From: Salinadaptatus halalkaliphilus
Lineage (GTDB): Archaea > Halobacteriota > Halobacteria > Halobacteriales > Natrialbaceae
Assembly (NCBI RefSeq): GCF_006543045.1
Contig: NZ_RBZW01000019.1
Location: 1-64,000 of the forward strand
Direction of reading: 5' to 3'
Length of the DNA: 64,000 nucleotides
Both the position numbers and the translations under genes were made by a program. Shown here piece by piece: positions 15,688-24,006 of this stretch (the stretch's first letter is position 1; every line of letters begins with the position of its first letter). The notes beneath the pieces are model-generated. The model was not told the DNA's origin. It was given only the letters and a program-made list of their open reading frames with translations, and searched no databases.

Positions 15688-16299
15688 ATGACAGAAACAC
15701 TCGAGTGGGTGCTGTTGGGAGCCGGACTGGGTGCGATGCTCGCGAACCTCGCGGGCGTCGTCTCGAGCATCCGTGGATGGACATCATACTATCCCCTCGG
15801 CGAGAAAGACTGGCGCTTCACCGTGTTCTGGGGACTGGCACACGTGAGCAACGGTGCGCTGCTCGGACTGGCCTACATCCAGTTCGGAGAACTCGGACTT
15901 CCCTGGTGGGCGTTTCCGGTCGGACTGGTACTGTTCGTCGGTGGGTTCGCGATCGTGATCGTTGCGACGTCCGACCTCGGCGTTTCCCAGACGCAGGGAA
16001 TAACGGACGGTCTGCGGACGGATAGGTTATATCGGTATTCTCGGAATCCACAGTACGTCGGGTACATTCCGGTTACGATCGGCTACGTGCTATTCACCGA
16101 TGCGCCGTTTGTCGTGCCGATCTGTGCTGTCTGGCTGGTTTGGTGGTTCGTGCTTCCGTTTGCCGAAGAGCCGTGGTTGCGTGACCAGTTCGGACACGAG
16201 TACGAACAATATGCCGAGCAGATCCCACGGTTTGTGGGCGGGAATACGGTGCGACGACTGCTGACCGACGCAGGGATGAAAGGGAAGAATAATAAGTAA
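15688..16299 (+). CDS. Isoprenylcysteine carboxyl methyltransferase-like membrane protein, 203 aa
   Basis: A polytopic membrane protein with about five hydrophobic segments. The C-terminal signature LYRYSRNPQYVGYIPVTIGY followed by EEPWLRDQFGHEYEQYAEQIPRFV is the SAM-binding motif of the ICMT/PEMT family, which methylates lipid or prenyl-cysteine substrates at the membrane. The natural substrate here is unknown. ATG at 15688 gives the expected length. It is divergent from the bat-type regulator, which could control it. Confidence 0.8.
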   Translation: MTETLEWVLLGAGLGAMLANLAGVVSSIRGWTSYYPLGEKDWRFTVFWGLAHVSNGALLGLAYIQFGELGLPWWAFPVGLVLFVGGFAIVIVATSDLGVSQTQGITDGLRTDRLYRYSRNPQYVGYIPVTIGYVLFTDAPFVVPICAVWLVWWFVLPFAEEPWLRDQFGHEYEQYAEQIPRFVGGNTVRRLLTDAGMKGKNNK

Positions 16300-16341
16300 T
16301 ATTATGTGGTTTTAGTGGCGTACTGGTAAGTCGTCCAGATT

Positions 16342-16413
16342 TGAGTGCCGAAGCCGCTATTTTTGACGGGAGAACAGGTCTCTGGGGATCTGGTTGTGAC
16401 CACAGTAGACATC
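16342..16413 (+). repeat. Dispersed ~72-bp repeat, copy 2
   Basis: TGAGTGCCGAAGCCGCTATT through CCACAGTAGACATC resembles 12839-12913 at about four in five positions (by eye). It lies about 70 bp before the orphan antitoxin gene. Confidence 0.5.
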
Positions 16414-16481
16414 GGCCTCAATCAGGCTCTCGCCGATCAGGTAGACTCGGATTGAAGAACGTTGCCGAGCAATCATACGGT

Positions 16482-16733
16482 ATGGCCGCCGAAATTTCCG
16501 ACCGGGTACGAGAAATCGCGGAGGCTCGCGGCCTTCCAGAGTCAGAAGTGTTCGAACAGGCACTCGAACGTGGTCTCGAAGATCTGTGGGAGGACCTCGT
16601 GCTCGCACAGTACCTCGACGGCGAACTCGACGGCAAGGAAGCCATCGAGCGTGTCGGTCGGACGAAGGTCGAGCGAGCGGAGCGAAAGCGTAAAATCGTC
16701 GAGGAAGATGTCGACTGGGGCCTGAACGCGTGA
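16482..16733 (+). CDS. Antitoxin-like protein of a VapBC-type pair, 83 aa, orphan
   Basis: MAAEISDRVREIAEARGLPESEVFEQALERGLEDLWEDLV resembles the ribbon-helix-helix-like N-terminus of archaeal VapB antitoxins, followed by a charged toxin-binding tail (RTKVERAERKRKIVEEDVDWGLNA). ATG at 16482 is the family-consistent start. Its last codons overlap a GTG that opens a PIN-like frame (VIDTS), the usual arrangement for a coupled toxin, but that frame stops after eight codons. The antitoxin is therefore probably orphaned. Confidence 0.6.
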   Translation: MAAEISDRVREIAEARGLPESEVFEQALERGLEDLWEDLVLAQYLDGELDGKEAIERVGRTKVERAERKRKIVEEDVDWGLNA

Positions 16734-16756
16734 TCGATACGTCTACTGGCGGGTAA
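16730..16756 (+). pseudogene. Remnant of a PIN-domain toxin start
   Basis: GTG ATC GAT ACG TCT encodes VIDTS, like the first strand and catalytic aspartate of PIN toxins. It overlaps the antitoxin stop, but the frame ends at TAA (16754-16756). Nothing recognisable as PIN continues downstream, suggesting the toxin gene was deleted. Confidence 0.4.
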
Positions 16757-16969
16757 CAGTCACCGGAGAGCATTCGCCGGATGAGGGCAGCGAATTCTCG
16801 TACTGGTTCTGGCCGGCAGTTCAACACGACGAGAGGCTACGACAACTATCGCCGTAAACCGTAGACGTTCGTCCAGAGATGGCGTACGCTGCGTCCGCTT
16901 TCACGACTGTACCGAAATACGCAATACGATCCTAAGACCTCGAGCGACCTCTCTCTACTCGAGGGATCG

Positions 16970-17511
16970 ATGATGACGACAGACGAACTGGAACACACAG
17001 AAACGCACCGAACGGGCGACATCGAGCACGGCGTCGACGCCGGCGACCACCACGAGTTCATCGAGTGGGTCGACGCGAATCCGGACGCGGCGAGGGTCGA
17101 GTTTCGCGCCACCGGCGACACCGAAGCGGTCGCCAACCGCACGACGGCGACGATCGGCGACTGGGCGCTGGGCGGCGAGGAGATGGGCGCCGAGCGCAAC
17201 CACACGCTCGAGTTCGGCCTTCCGCCGGAGCTCGAGGCGGCGATGGGGTACGTCGAACCGACCGATCGCTACGAGGCGATCGAAGGAGCGCTCGCGGGGC
17301 TCACGGCGTGTCTCAACGGGACGATCGTCTACAACGCGATTCGCGAGGGGATCGACATCGAAAACTCGAGATCGACGTCGCGGTGACCGGCGATCTCACC
17401 GCCGAGGAGCGATCCATGGTCCGGGAGTATCCACAGCGGTCCCCGGTGTACAACCTGGTGACGCTCGAGCACCGGAACAGGCCGAACGTCGAGATCGACG
17501 CGCCAGCCTGA
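16970..17511 (+). pseudogene. OsmC-family gene broken by an out-of-frame internal deletion
   Basis: OsmC-like proteins reduce organic hydroperoxides. The frame from 16970 encodes a good N-terminal part (FIEWVDANPDAARVEFRA, EEMGAERNHTLEFGLPPEL, YEAIEGALAGLTACLNGTI, YNAIREGIDIE), then goes out of frame at about 17360 and stops at 17384-17386. The correct C-terminus continues in another frame: EIDVAVTGDLTAEERSMVRE, then YPQRSPVYNLVTLEH, ending at 17511. About 50 residues normally between these parts are missing, so a deletion with a frameshift explains the structure better than a single indel. The TGA of the C-terminal frame opens palindromic repeat copy B. Confidence 0.75.
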
Positions 17512-17591
17512 TACGGATTGCTGTAACGATTTACCGGCGAAACCGCAGACGGGTCGCGGTTTCGGCGGTAACGACTTACAGTAAACCGTAT
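17511..17591 (+). repeat. 81-bp palindromic repeat, family 1 copy B
   Basis: ATACGGATTGCTGTAAC...TTACAGTAAACCGTAT with inner arms GAAACCGC / GCGGTTTC. It begins on the TGA ending the OsmC remnant. Same length as copy A, with compensating changes in the inner stem. Confidence 0.85.
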
Positions 17592-18134
17592 GAGACGGAC
17601 AGCGGTCCGGATCAGACCGACCACGGACGGTTTGGAGGGCGTCCAAGAATCGTTTCGACGCGTTCCTCGGCACGCACACGAGAGCGACGACCGCCAACAG
17701 TCACGTGTGGGTGACCGTTACCGCGGTTTCGATGCCGAGTACGGTGCTCGTACCGACGGTACGGGATCCCTATCGGTTCGCTCGAAAGCGGTATAGCGAT
17801 CGGCAGTCGATTGCGGCCCTCCTCGATCGGCGACACACCCCGATCCAGTTGTCCGCCCGACACGTCCATGAGGGCGTGTGGTCTCGCCGACATAGGCCCA
17901 GGCTTCCCGGCCGTTCTGGGGGAGAAGCCTCTCACTCGAGACCCTAGCCGCTGGTTTCGCTCCCGCTACAGATGCCCCGTGCTGGTCGTTTCTCGTGACT
18001 GTGATCGCCGCGCGAGGCTCACCGCGTTAGAACTGTCGTGTCCGCCGGTAGCTCACTGATTACAAAACGTCCGTTCGGTGGAGTGATCGATACTCGCCGG
18101 CCCGACGGCACGGCGCCGTTGGCCGGAGGTGACC
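17592..18134. other. No intact gene; possible degenerate mobile-element tail
   Basis: No frame on either strand has convincing coding character. On the minus strand, around 17880-18060, short pieces (a PADTTV-like motif, then KP-ARVSSE-like residues) faintly recall the C-terminal tails of haloarchaeal TnpB proteins, but stops interrupt them. GGAGGTGA at 18125-18132 belongs to the following gene. Confidence 0.35.
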
Positions 18135-19661
18135 ATGACAGACGACGACCCCATTTCCAGGCGGACGAGTCTCAAAGGTATCGCAGCGACCGGTGCGCTC
18201 CTCGGTGGTGCCGGTCTCGGCATCAACAGCGCCAGCGCCGGTGAGAAGAAACACCACGGCGACAAACACGACGGCAAGCACAAGAAAGGGAAGCACGGCG
18301 ACGACAAGGACGGCACGAACGGCGACGGCATCCCCGGCGTCGCCGGCATCGACTTCGACGCGTGTCACACGATGGCCGTCCACTTCGATGGCAGTTACGC
18401 CGATCCGACAGCCGATGGCTCCGTGGCGATCCCGATCACGACCAAAGACGGGTTCATGACGCTGCCGACGGTCGGCGACGTCGACGACGCGATCACGATC
18501 CCCACCGCGGGCGCGAACACGTTCCTCCAGATTCCGATCGGCGAGGTGACCGACGACTACGTCGAGATTCTCGTCCAGAACGACACCGAAATCGTCGACA
18601 GCAGCCGCTACGTTCGGGTCCCACTCGGAAAACTCGAGGACGGTTCGATTACGCTCCCGGCCGAGGGACCGTACGACGGCTATTATAAGCTGCCGCTGAT
18701 CGGCGGCGGCCACATCCCCCTGCCTGCCGGCGGCAAGGAAAAGGACGCGCTCGTAATCGCTCTCGAGAACGGGTACGCGACGTTCCCGGTACACGACGAC
18801 GACGGCGGGGCGCTCGTGACGCCGGTCGTCCAGGTTGGCGACGCACCGTTGGCGAACCTTCGGATCCGAACGTACAACGGCCGGAAGGGACGCATCGAGA
18901 ACGTCCAGCGGACGATCACCGCGGACGATCTCACTCCATCCGGACGGTACGGGTCGGATGTCTACGGCAGTCAGTACACCTGGACGTTTACCGTCTTCCA
19001 GTTCTACGATCACGTTTACAACACCGGCGACAAGATCCTCTCGGTCTCGATCGGCGAGGCGACCGTCCAGAACCCCAACGACTGCGCGACAGAGTATCAG
19101 GTCGGCTACGACTCGGCAGGCTACCTCGACCTCGAGAAACTCTCGCTGTCTCCCGTCTGTGTCGACTCGGAAACGAACATGGCGCGGTTCCGGGTCCGAA
19201 ACGCGAACGAGAAGCCCGTCGCAGCGGCGTACGCAGTCGAGGGGACGGATCGGGCGGGCTCGGTCTTCGTCGAGCCCGAGAGCGCGACGTACATCCACGT
19301 CGCCGCGCCGGACGGTGACGCGACGGTCTCGCTGATCGCCGACGGCAAGGTGATCGCTACTCGAGACAGCCGAACTGACGTCGAGTGTCTGCCACGCGGG
19401 CAGATTCCGTTCAACGCCGAGTGCGTCGAACGGCTGGAAGGAGCGGCGAAGTTCTACATCCACAACGGTACCGACACCGACCTGACGTTCTTCTATCACG
19501 TCGCCGAAACCGGCGAACTCAGTGCGGTGACGGTACCCGACGATATGACCAGTTCCGAGACGTTCTGGGTCGAGGCGCCGGATGGCGAAGTGACGACGAC
19601 GATCTACTACGAAGACGAAGCGATCGCCTCGGCGACGAGCGATCCGTCCGTCGACTGCTAG
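18135..19661 (+). CDS. Tat-exported protein with Lys/His-rich linker, 508 aa
   Basis: MTDDDPISRRTSLKGIAATGALLGGAGL is a twin-arginine signal; cleavage after the SASA/AGE region is likely, with no lipobox. It is followed by an unusual basic stretch of about 25 residues (GEKKHHGDKHDGKHKKGKHG), then a beta-rich ectodomain with paired cysteines (CVDSETNMARFRVRN, CLPRGQIPFNAECVERL, ending SVDC). Repeating elements such as AAPDGDATVSLIADGKVIA and EAPDGEVTTTIYYEDEAIA suggest duplicated Ig-like modules near the C-terminus. No enzyme motif is seen. ATG at 18135 follows GGAGGTGA closely; GTG at 18129 is a less likely start. Confidence 0.75.
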   Translation: MTDDDPISRRTSLKGIAATGALLGGAGLGINSASAGEKKHHGDKHDGKHKKGKHGDDKDGTNGDGIPGVAGIDFDACHTMAVHFDGSYADPTADGSVAIPITTKDGFMTLPTVGDVDDAITIPTAGANTFLQIPIGEVTDDYVEILVQNDTEIVDSSRYVRVPLGKLEDGSITLPAEGPYDGYYKLPLIGGGHIPLPAGGKEKDALVIALENGYATFPVHDDDGGALVTPVVQVGDAPLANLRIRTYNGRKGRIENVQRTITADDLTPSGRYGSDVYGSQYTWTFTVFQFYDHVYNTGDKILSVSIGEATVQNPNDCATEYQVGYDSAGYLDLEKLSLSPVCVDSETNMARFRVRNANEKPVAAAYAVEGTDRAGSVFVEPESATYIHVAAPDGDATVSLIADGKVIATRDSRTDVECLPRGQIPFNAECVERLEGAAKFYIHNGTDTDLTFFYHVAETGELSAVTVPDDMTSSETFWVEAPDGEVTTTIYYEDEAIASATSDPSVDC

Positions 19662-19758
19662 TCGATTCGCCAGCCTCGAACCTCTTCGTTCTCTTCGCGT
19701 CGCGACCGGGGGCATCGTTGGGCAACAATATATTCGCTCCGGAGTCGTACGTCGTGGT

Positions 19759-20235
19759 ATGCACGTCAGTGGCTCCCTGTCTCGAGCACAGATCGCGGAC
19801 TTTCTGACCGACGATCCGATCCCGATACGGCTCGGCTGTCGAACGCCCGCGGGCGAGTTGTGGATGCTCTCGATGTGGTATCGCCACCGCGAGTCCGACG
19901 ACACCGACGACGAGTGGGTACTCGAATGTGCGACCAACGCGGATGCGAAGGTCGTAACCTACCTTCGCGAGAGTCCCGATGTCGCGTTCGAAGTGTCGAC
20001 GAACCGGCCGCCGTATCGGGGCGTCCGGGGCCGGGGAACGGCGACGATCGACCCCGATCCCGACAAGACCGTCCTCCGGGCGCTGCTCGAGCGCTATCTC
20101 GGAGGGACTGATTCGGAACTGGCGACGAATCTCCTTAAAGAGGATCGAACGGAGGTGACGATCACGATCTCGCCGTCGACCGTCTACGGCTGGAATTTTG
20201 CCGACCGAATGGGCGACACCGGGCGATCCGAATAG
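19759..20235 (+). CDS. Pyridoxamine 5'-phosphate oxidase-like FMN protein, 158 aa
   Basis: The split-barrel pattern ADFLTDDPIPIRLGCRTPAGELWMLSMWYRH, then ECATNADAKVVTYLRESPDVAFEVSTNRPPYRGVRGRG, is typical of PNPOx-like flavin proteins, which bind FMN or F420 and carry out redox reactions on various substrates. True PNP oxidase activity is not implied. CAATATATT about 30 nt upstream of ATG 19759 is a likely TATA box for a near-leaderless mRNA. Confidence 0.75.
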   Translation: MHVSGSLSRAQIADFLTDDPIPIRLGCRTPAGELWMLSMWYRHRESDDTDDEWVLECATNADAKVVTYLRESPDVAFEVSTNRPPYRGVRGRGTATIDPDPDKTVLRALLERYLGGTDSELATNLLKEDRTEVTITISPSTVYGWNFADRMGDTGRSE

Positions 20236-20280
20236 TGCGGATAGTAACACCTATCATCCAGCCGTGTCCGCCACCGATAG

Positions 20281-21864
20281 ATGCAGTCGACCAGCCGGGA
20301 GCGTGCGAACGCGGCCGTCCGCAGTGGCTGGTCGGTTCTTCGCGAGTGCGTGCGAGTCGAGACGCGGTCGCTGGCACTCTTTCGGATCCTCGTCGCGCTG
20401 TTGATACTGGCCGACCTCGGATTACGGTCGCGCAACTTCTCGCAGTTCTACACCGAAGACGGCCTCGTCCCCCAGTCGCTAGCTACCGGGATGGAGCACG
20501 TCAACGGGGTATCGGTCTACTTTCTCTCGACGGAGCCGGCGGTGACCGCAGCGCTGTTTGCGGTGCAGGCACTCGTTGCGGTGGCGTTACTCGTCGGCTA
20601 CCGGACCCGCATCGCGACGGTGGTGTCGGTCGTGTTTGTCGTCTCGCTCGACCTCCGGAATCCGCTCGTGGTGAGCTACGCCGACGTGCTGTTTGCCTGG
20701 CTGCTGTTCTGGGCGATATTCCTCCCGCTCGGCGAGCGCTGGTCGGTCGATGCGGTCCACCGCGACAGGCCGCCCAGGGCGAGCGTCGCGACGCTCGGGT
20801 CGGCAGCGATCCTCGGTCAGATGGTGACGATGTACGTCGTCAACGGCTACCACAAGACGACGTCTGAACTCTGGCAGACGGGGGAGGCAGCAGTGCTGGT
20901 GCTCGGGCTCGACGATATGACGTTCCTGCTCGCCGACCTCGTACGCTCGGTCCCGACCGTGCTCCAGGTCGGCGGGCTCACGTGGTTTGTCATGCTACTC
21001 GGGGCGTGGCTCTTGATCCTGTTGCGCGGGCGGGCACGAACGGCGTTCGTCGGGCTCTTTCTGGCCGGTCACCTCGCTTTCGCGGTCACCGTCCGGATCG
21101 GCGCGTTCGCCTTCGTCGCCATCGCCGGCCTGCTACTCTTTCTCCAGTCGTCGTTCTGGACCGACCTCGAGGCCGTCGCGAGGTGGGGAGGCGTTCCAGT
21201 TGCCGCCCTCGAGTCGCGACTGGCCGGCCTCGAGCGCGTCGCCGAGGTGATTCCACGACCGAAACGGTGGCTCGGAATCGGGTCGTGGCTCGTCACCAAC
21301 CCCTACAAGATACTGCTCGCGGTGGGGGTCGTCACGCTCGCTACCCTCACGATCCTGTCGGCGCTGTCGGCCGGCGGCATCGTCGAGACGGACGCCGGCC
21401 CGGTCGAGACGACAACCGACGGCGCGGACGCGTTCGTCACCCACCAGACCCAGTGGCGAATCTTCGCCCCACAACCCCGGACGACCGACCGCTACTACGT
21501 CTTTCCCGCAGAGACCGAATCCGGCGAGGTGATCGACGTCTACAACGACCGGGAACTCAGCTTCGAGCGCCCCGAGGGCAGCCTCGAGAAACAGTACGAC
21601 ACCTATCGCGAGCGATTCTACATGAACAGCGTCAGCGCCGACGAGCCGCCGGGAACGGCCGACCGCCTGGCCGAACGACTCTGTACCGAGTGGAACGAAG
21701 CCAACGACGACGACCTCGTCACCGTCAACATGTACCGCGTCGACGAGTCTGTGACCCTCGAGACGATCGACGCGCCGGCAGACCGCGACCGGGAGAGCAC
21801 CTATTTCCACTGGTACAGCTGTGACGACAGCGAGCCGACGACCGTCGCGTCGCCGCCGTTTTGA
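20281..21864 (+). CDS. HTTM-domain membrane protein, 527 aa
   Basis: A multi-pass membrane protein of the HTTM (horizontally transferred transmembrane) family, related to vitamin-K-dependent gamma-carboxylase. The N-terminal helix SLALFRILVALLILADLGLR with SQFYTEDGLVPQS, several helices through FVAIAGLLLFLQSSF, a late helix ILLAVGVVTLATLTILSAL and a C-terminal outer domain (HQTQWRIFAPQPRTTDRYYVFPAETESGEVIDVYNDREL, ending FHWYSCDD) are all as in haloarchaeal members. Enzymatic role in archaea is not established. It is followed by a palindromic repeat (21871-21958). Confidence 0.8.
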   Translation: MQSTSRERANAAVRSGWSVLRECVRVETRSLALFRILVALLILADLGLRSRNFSQFYTEDGLVPQSLATGMEHVNGVSVYFLSTEPAVTAALFAVQALVAVALLVGYRTRIATVVSVVFVVSLDLRNPLVVSYADVLFAWLLFWAIFLPLGERWSVDAVHRDRPPRASVATLGSAAILGQMVTMYVVNGYHKTTSELWQTGEAAVLVLGLDDMTFLLADLVRSVPTVLQVGGLTWFVMLLGAWLLILLRGRARTAFVGLFLAGHLAFAVTVRIGAFAFVAIAGLLLFLQSSFWTDLEAVARWGGVPVAALESRLAGLERVAEVIPRPKRWLGIGSWLVTNPYKILLAVGVVTLATLTILSALSAGGIVETDAGPVETTTDGADAFVTHQTQWRIFAPQPRTTDRYYVFPAETESGEVIDVYNDRELSFERPEGSLEKQYDTYRERFYMNSVSADEPPGTADRLAERLCTEWNEANDDDLVTVNMYRVDESVTLETIDAPADRDRESTYFHWYSCDDSEPTTVASPPF

Positions 21865-21870
21865 GCACGC

Positions 21871-21958
21871 CTAGTGGCTTCCCAAGCCTGCACTGCTGGG
21901 TCGAACCAGTTGGCGGGTGTCGGTTCGACCCAGCAGTCGACGCTTGGGAGGGTACTAG
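21871..21958 (+). repeat. 88-bp palindromic repeat, family 2 copy 1
   Basis: CTAGT...ACTAG with inner arms ACTGCTGGGTCGAACC and GGTTCGACCCAGCAGT (16 bp, perfect) around AGTTGGCGGGTGTC. It is almost identical to 53803-53890 and sits seven bases after the HTTM stop codon. Confidence 0.85.
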
Positions 21959-21970
21959 ATCGACGATGGC

Positions 21971-22765
21971 TTAGTTCGACCGAACATCGGCGGCCGCGAG
22001 CGCGTCGGCGTCGGCCCAGTAGTCGTCGATGGTCTCGATCGCCCACGAGCGAACCGCGGGATCGTCGGTGTCGACCGAGGCTCGCAGGATGCCCTGCTCG
22101 TCGCGCAAGAGGAGATAGACCGTCTCGTCGAGGACCATCACCGCGAGCGGCACCGAATCGACGACGCCGACGGTCGCATCCGCAGACTCCAGTACCGTCT
22201 CGAACCGGTCCCGAAGCTCGGGGTCCTCGGCGAGGGCGTCGACGGCCGGCCGCGAGAAGACGCCCCGAAACGTTTGCTGGCCATCGGTCGTCCGCTCCTG
22301 GACGACCGAAAGCGTCTGCTCGTTGAACGCGTGTGACAGCGTCTGGACCGCCTCGGCGTCGCCGAGCAACTCGAGCAGGCGACCCAACGGTGCGTTCGGT
22401 CGGGTCCGCGTCGGCGTCGTGATCGTCGCGTCGGCGAGCCGTCGAAGATCGAACGTCAGCGTCTCCGTCGGGAGATAGTCGACGATCCCTCGCAGCGTCG
22501 CCTCGGTTTCGACGATCTCTAAGAGGTCGGTAAACCCCGCCGCGACGAGTTCGCCCGTCGCCGTCGCCGTGTACTGGCTGCCATCTCTCCTGATCCAGGC
22601 CCGATCGGCAAAATCACCCAGAATACGACCGAGCGTCGCCTGTGAGGCCCCCGTCTCGTGGGCCAGCTCCGAGCGTGTGTATCGATCCGCCGACAGCAGC
22701 CTGAGCACCTCCACTCGGTTCGCCGAGAGCGCGAGAAACTCGATCTCCTCGAGTGCCGACTCCAT
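21971..22765 (-). CDS. Winged-helix transcriptional regulator, 264 aa
   Basis: The N-terminal wHTH (LALSANRVEVLRLLSADRYTRSELAHETGASQATLGRILGDFADRAWI) is followed by a C-terminal sensor-like domain with YLPTETLTFDLRRLADATI and FRGVFSRPAVDAL, as in the archaeal two-domain regulators with a DUF1724-like C-terminus. It is cytoplasmic. It is transcribed divergently from the EamA exporter gene, with two copies of the palindrome GAAATAATTTC between them. A repressor controlling itself and the exporter is the simplest reading. Confidence 0.75.
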   Translation of the reverse strand: MESALEEIEFLALSANRVEVLRLLSADRYTRSELAHETGASQATLGRILGDFADRAWIRRDGSQYTATATGELVAAGFTDLLEIVETEATLRGIVDYLPTETLTFDLRRLADATITTPTRTRPNAPLGRLLELLGDAEAVQTLSHAFNEQTLSVVQERTTDGQQTFRGVFSRPAVDALAEDPELRDRFETVLESADATVGVVDSVPLAVMVLDETVYLLLRDEQGILRASVDTDDPAVRSWAIETIDDYWADADALAAADVRSN

Positions 22766-22807
22766 ACGCTGTACAGCACCCGCCGCCGTATACCGCTTTC
22801 GACCCCT

Positions 22808-22892
22808 GAAATAATTTCACAGTGTGTGCCGTTTCGCTCCCCGCTACGTACGTGGATTGCGCCACTCGAGTTTCTCACCGTGAAATAATTTC
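22808..22892. promoter_or_regulatory. Paired GAAATAATTTC palindromes in divergent promoter
   Basis: The identical 11-bp palindrome GAAATAATTTC occurs at 22808-22818 and 22882-22892. The flanks are also mirrored: CTG before and CACAG after in the first, GTG before and TGA after in the second. The intergenic DNA is otherwise GC-rich. These are good candidates for the operator of the regulator at 21971-22765. Confidence 0.6.
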
Positions 22893-23004
22893 TGAACGAA
22901 ACTATGGGTGAGCATCCGCTACTAGATACTACGATGATTTCCGGAACCGAGTGCCCAAACATTTTGGATTCTGACCTCCAGCTTGCTGTTCGTGGTGTTT
23001 CTCT

Positions 23005-24006
23005 ATGATGGGGCGTCGCAGTATCGCGCTCTTCGGGCTCTCGAGTCTGTTCTTCGGCGGGACGTTCGTCGCCGCGAAAGCCGGCCTCGAGTACTTTCCG
23101 CCCCTGTTGTTCGTCGCGTTGCGCTTCGATATCGCGGCCGTCATCCTGATCGGATACGTGTTGGTGACCCGGTGCCGCGAGGAGCTCCGTCCCTCGACGG
23201 CTGGTGACGCGCTGGGAATCGTCGCGACGGGCGTGCTCGTGATCGGGCTGGCCAACGCCTTGCTGTTCATCGGCCAGCAGTACGCCACCAGCGCGGTCGG
23301 CGCGATCATCTTCAGCCTCAATCCGATTCTGACGCCGGTCTTCGCAGCGGTTTTGCTTTCCTCGGAACGACTCTCTCCCCGCGGCGCCGTCGGCATGGGG
23401 CTCGGTCTCGTTGGCGTCGGCCTCGTGGTGAGTCCCGACCCCGCGACACTGCTCGGGGGCGACGCCCTCGGCAGAGCGATCCTCTTCGCCGGTGCGGCAT
23501 GTGCCGCCCTCGGTGCCGTGCTCATCCGCCGCGTCGACGCGACGCTCTCGAGTACGGTTCGCATCGCGTGGGGGCTCCCGCTGGCGGCGGCGCTTTCCCA
23601 CGGCCTCTCCTGGCTCACCGGCGAATCGGCGACGGCGATCGAGTGGACGCCGGCCGCGGTCGTCTCCCTGGCCTACGTCAGTCTCGTCGCCGGCGTGCTC
23701 GCCTACGTCGCCTACTTCGCCCTGCTCGACGAAACCGGTGCGATCCGTGCAAACCTGGTGTTCTACGTCGTCCCGGCCGTCTCGACGGTCGGGGGCTGGG
23801 CGCTGCTTGGCGAATCAATCGCGCCGCTGGCGGTCGTCGGCTTCCTGACGATCTTCGCGGGCTTTGCGGTGCTTGGCAGCGAGTCGATCGACCTGCGCTC
23901 GCGCCTCCCATCGAGGCCCACTCGCGACCCCATCACGGGCCCGACTCGCGATTCCGATTCGGGTCGCGAACCGACCGATCACGCTCGCGGTTACGAAGCC
24001 GACTAG
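23005..24006 (+). CDS. EamA/DMT-superfamily transporter, 333 aa
   Basis: Ten hydrophobic helices in two EamA repeats (SLFFGGTFVAAKAGLEYFPPLLFVALRFDIAAVILIG; later LAYVSLVAGVLAYVAYFALLDETGAIRANLVFYVVPAVSTVGGWALLGESI) identify a drug/metabolite exporter in the cytoplasmic membrane. The substrate is unknown. The tail is hydrophilic and basic. It is divergent from a wHTH regulator likely to control it; its stop overlaps the convergent rqcH 3' end by 4 bp. Confidence 0.85.
   Translation: MMGRRSIALFGLSSLFFGGTFVAAKAGLEYFPPLLFVALRFDIAAVILIGYVLVTRCREELRPSTAGDALGIVATGVLVIGLANALLFIGQQYATSAVGAIIFSLNPILTPVFAAVLLSSERLSPRGAVGMGLGLVGVGLVVSPDPATLLGGDALGRAILFAGAACAALGAVLIRRVDATLSSTVRIAWGLPLAAALSHGLSWLTGESATAIEWTPAAVVSLAYVSLVAGVLAYVAYFALLDETGAIRANLVFYVVPAVSTVGGWALLGESIAPLAVVGFLTIFAGFAVLGSESIDLRSRLPSRPTRDPITGPTRDSDSGREPTDHARGYEAD

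Noticed and set aside
17880-18060. C-terminal remnant of a TnpB-like protein on the minus strand
   Set aside because: Only scattered residues resemble TnpB tails, with stops in every frame; too weak to annotate as a mobile element.
21901-21930. Possible tRNA T-arm (GGTTCGACCC) in palindromic family 2
   Set aside because: The sequence is part of a simple 16-bp inverted repeat; no acceptor, D or anticodon arms and no CCA-type end can be drawn.
22519-23601. Long minus-strand frame overlapping the regulator and the EamA gene
   Set aside because: It runs across a palindromic divergent promoter and antisense to a clear transporter; composition is basic and unlike real genes here.
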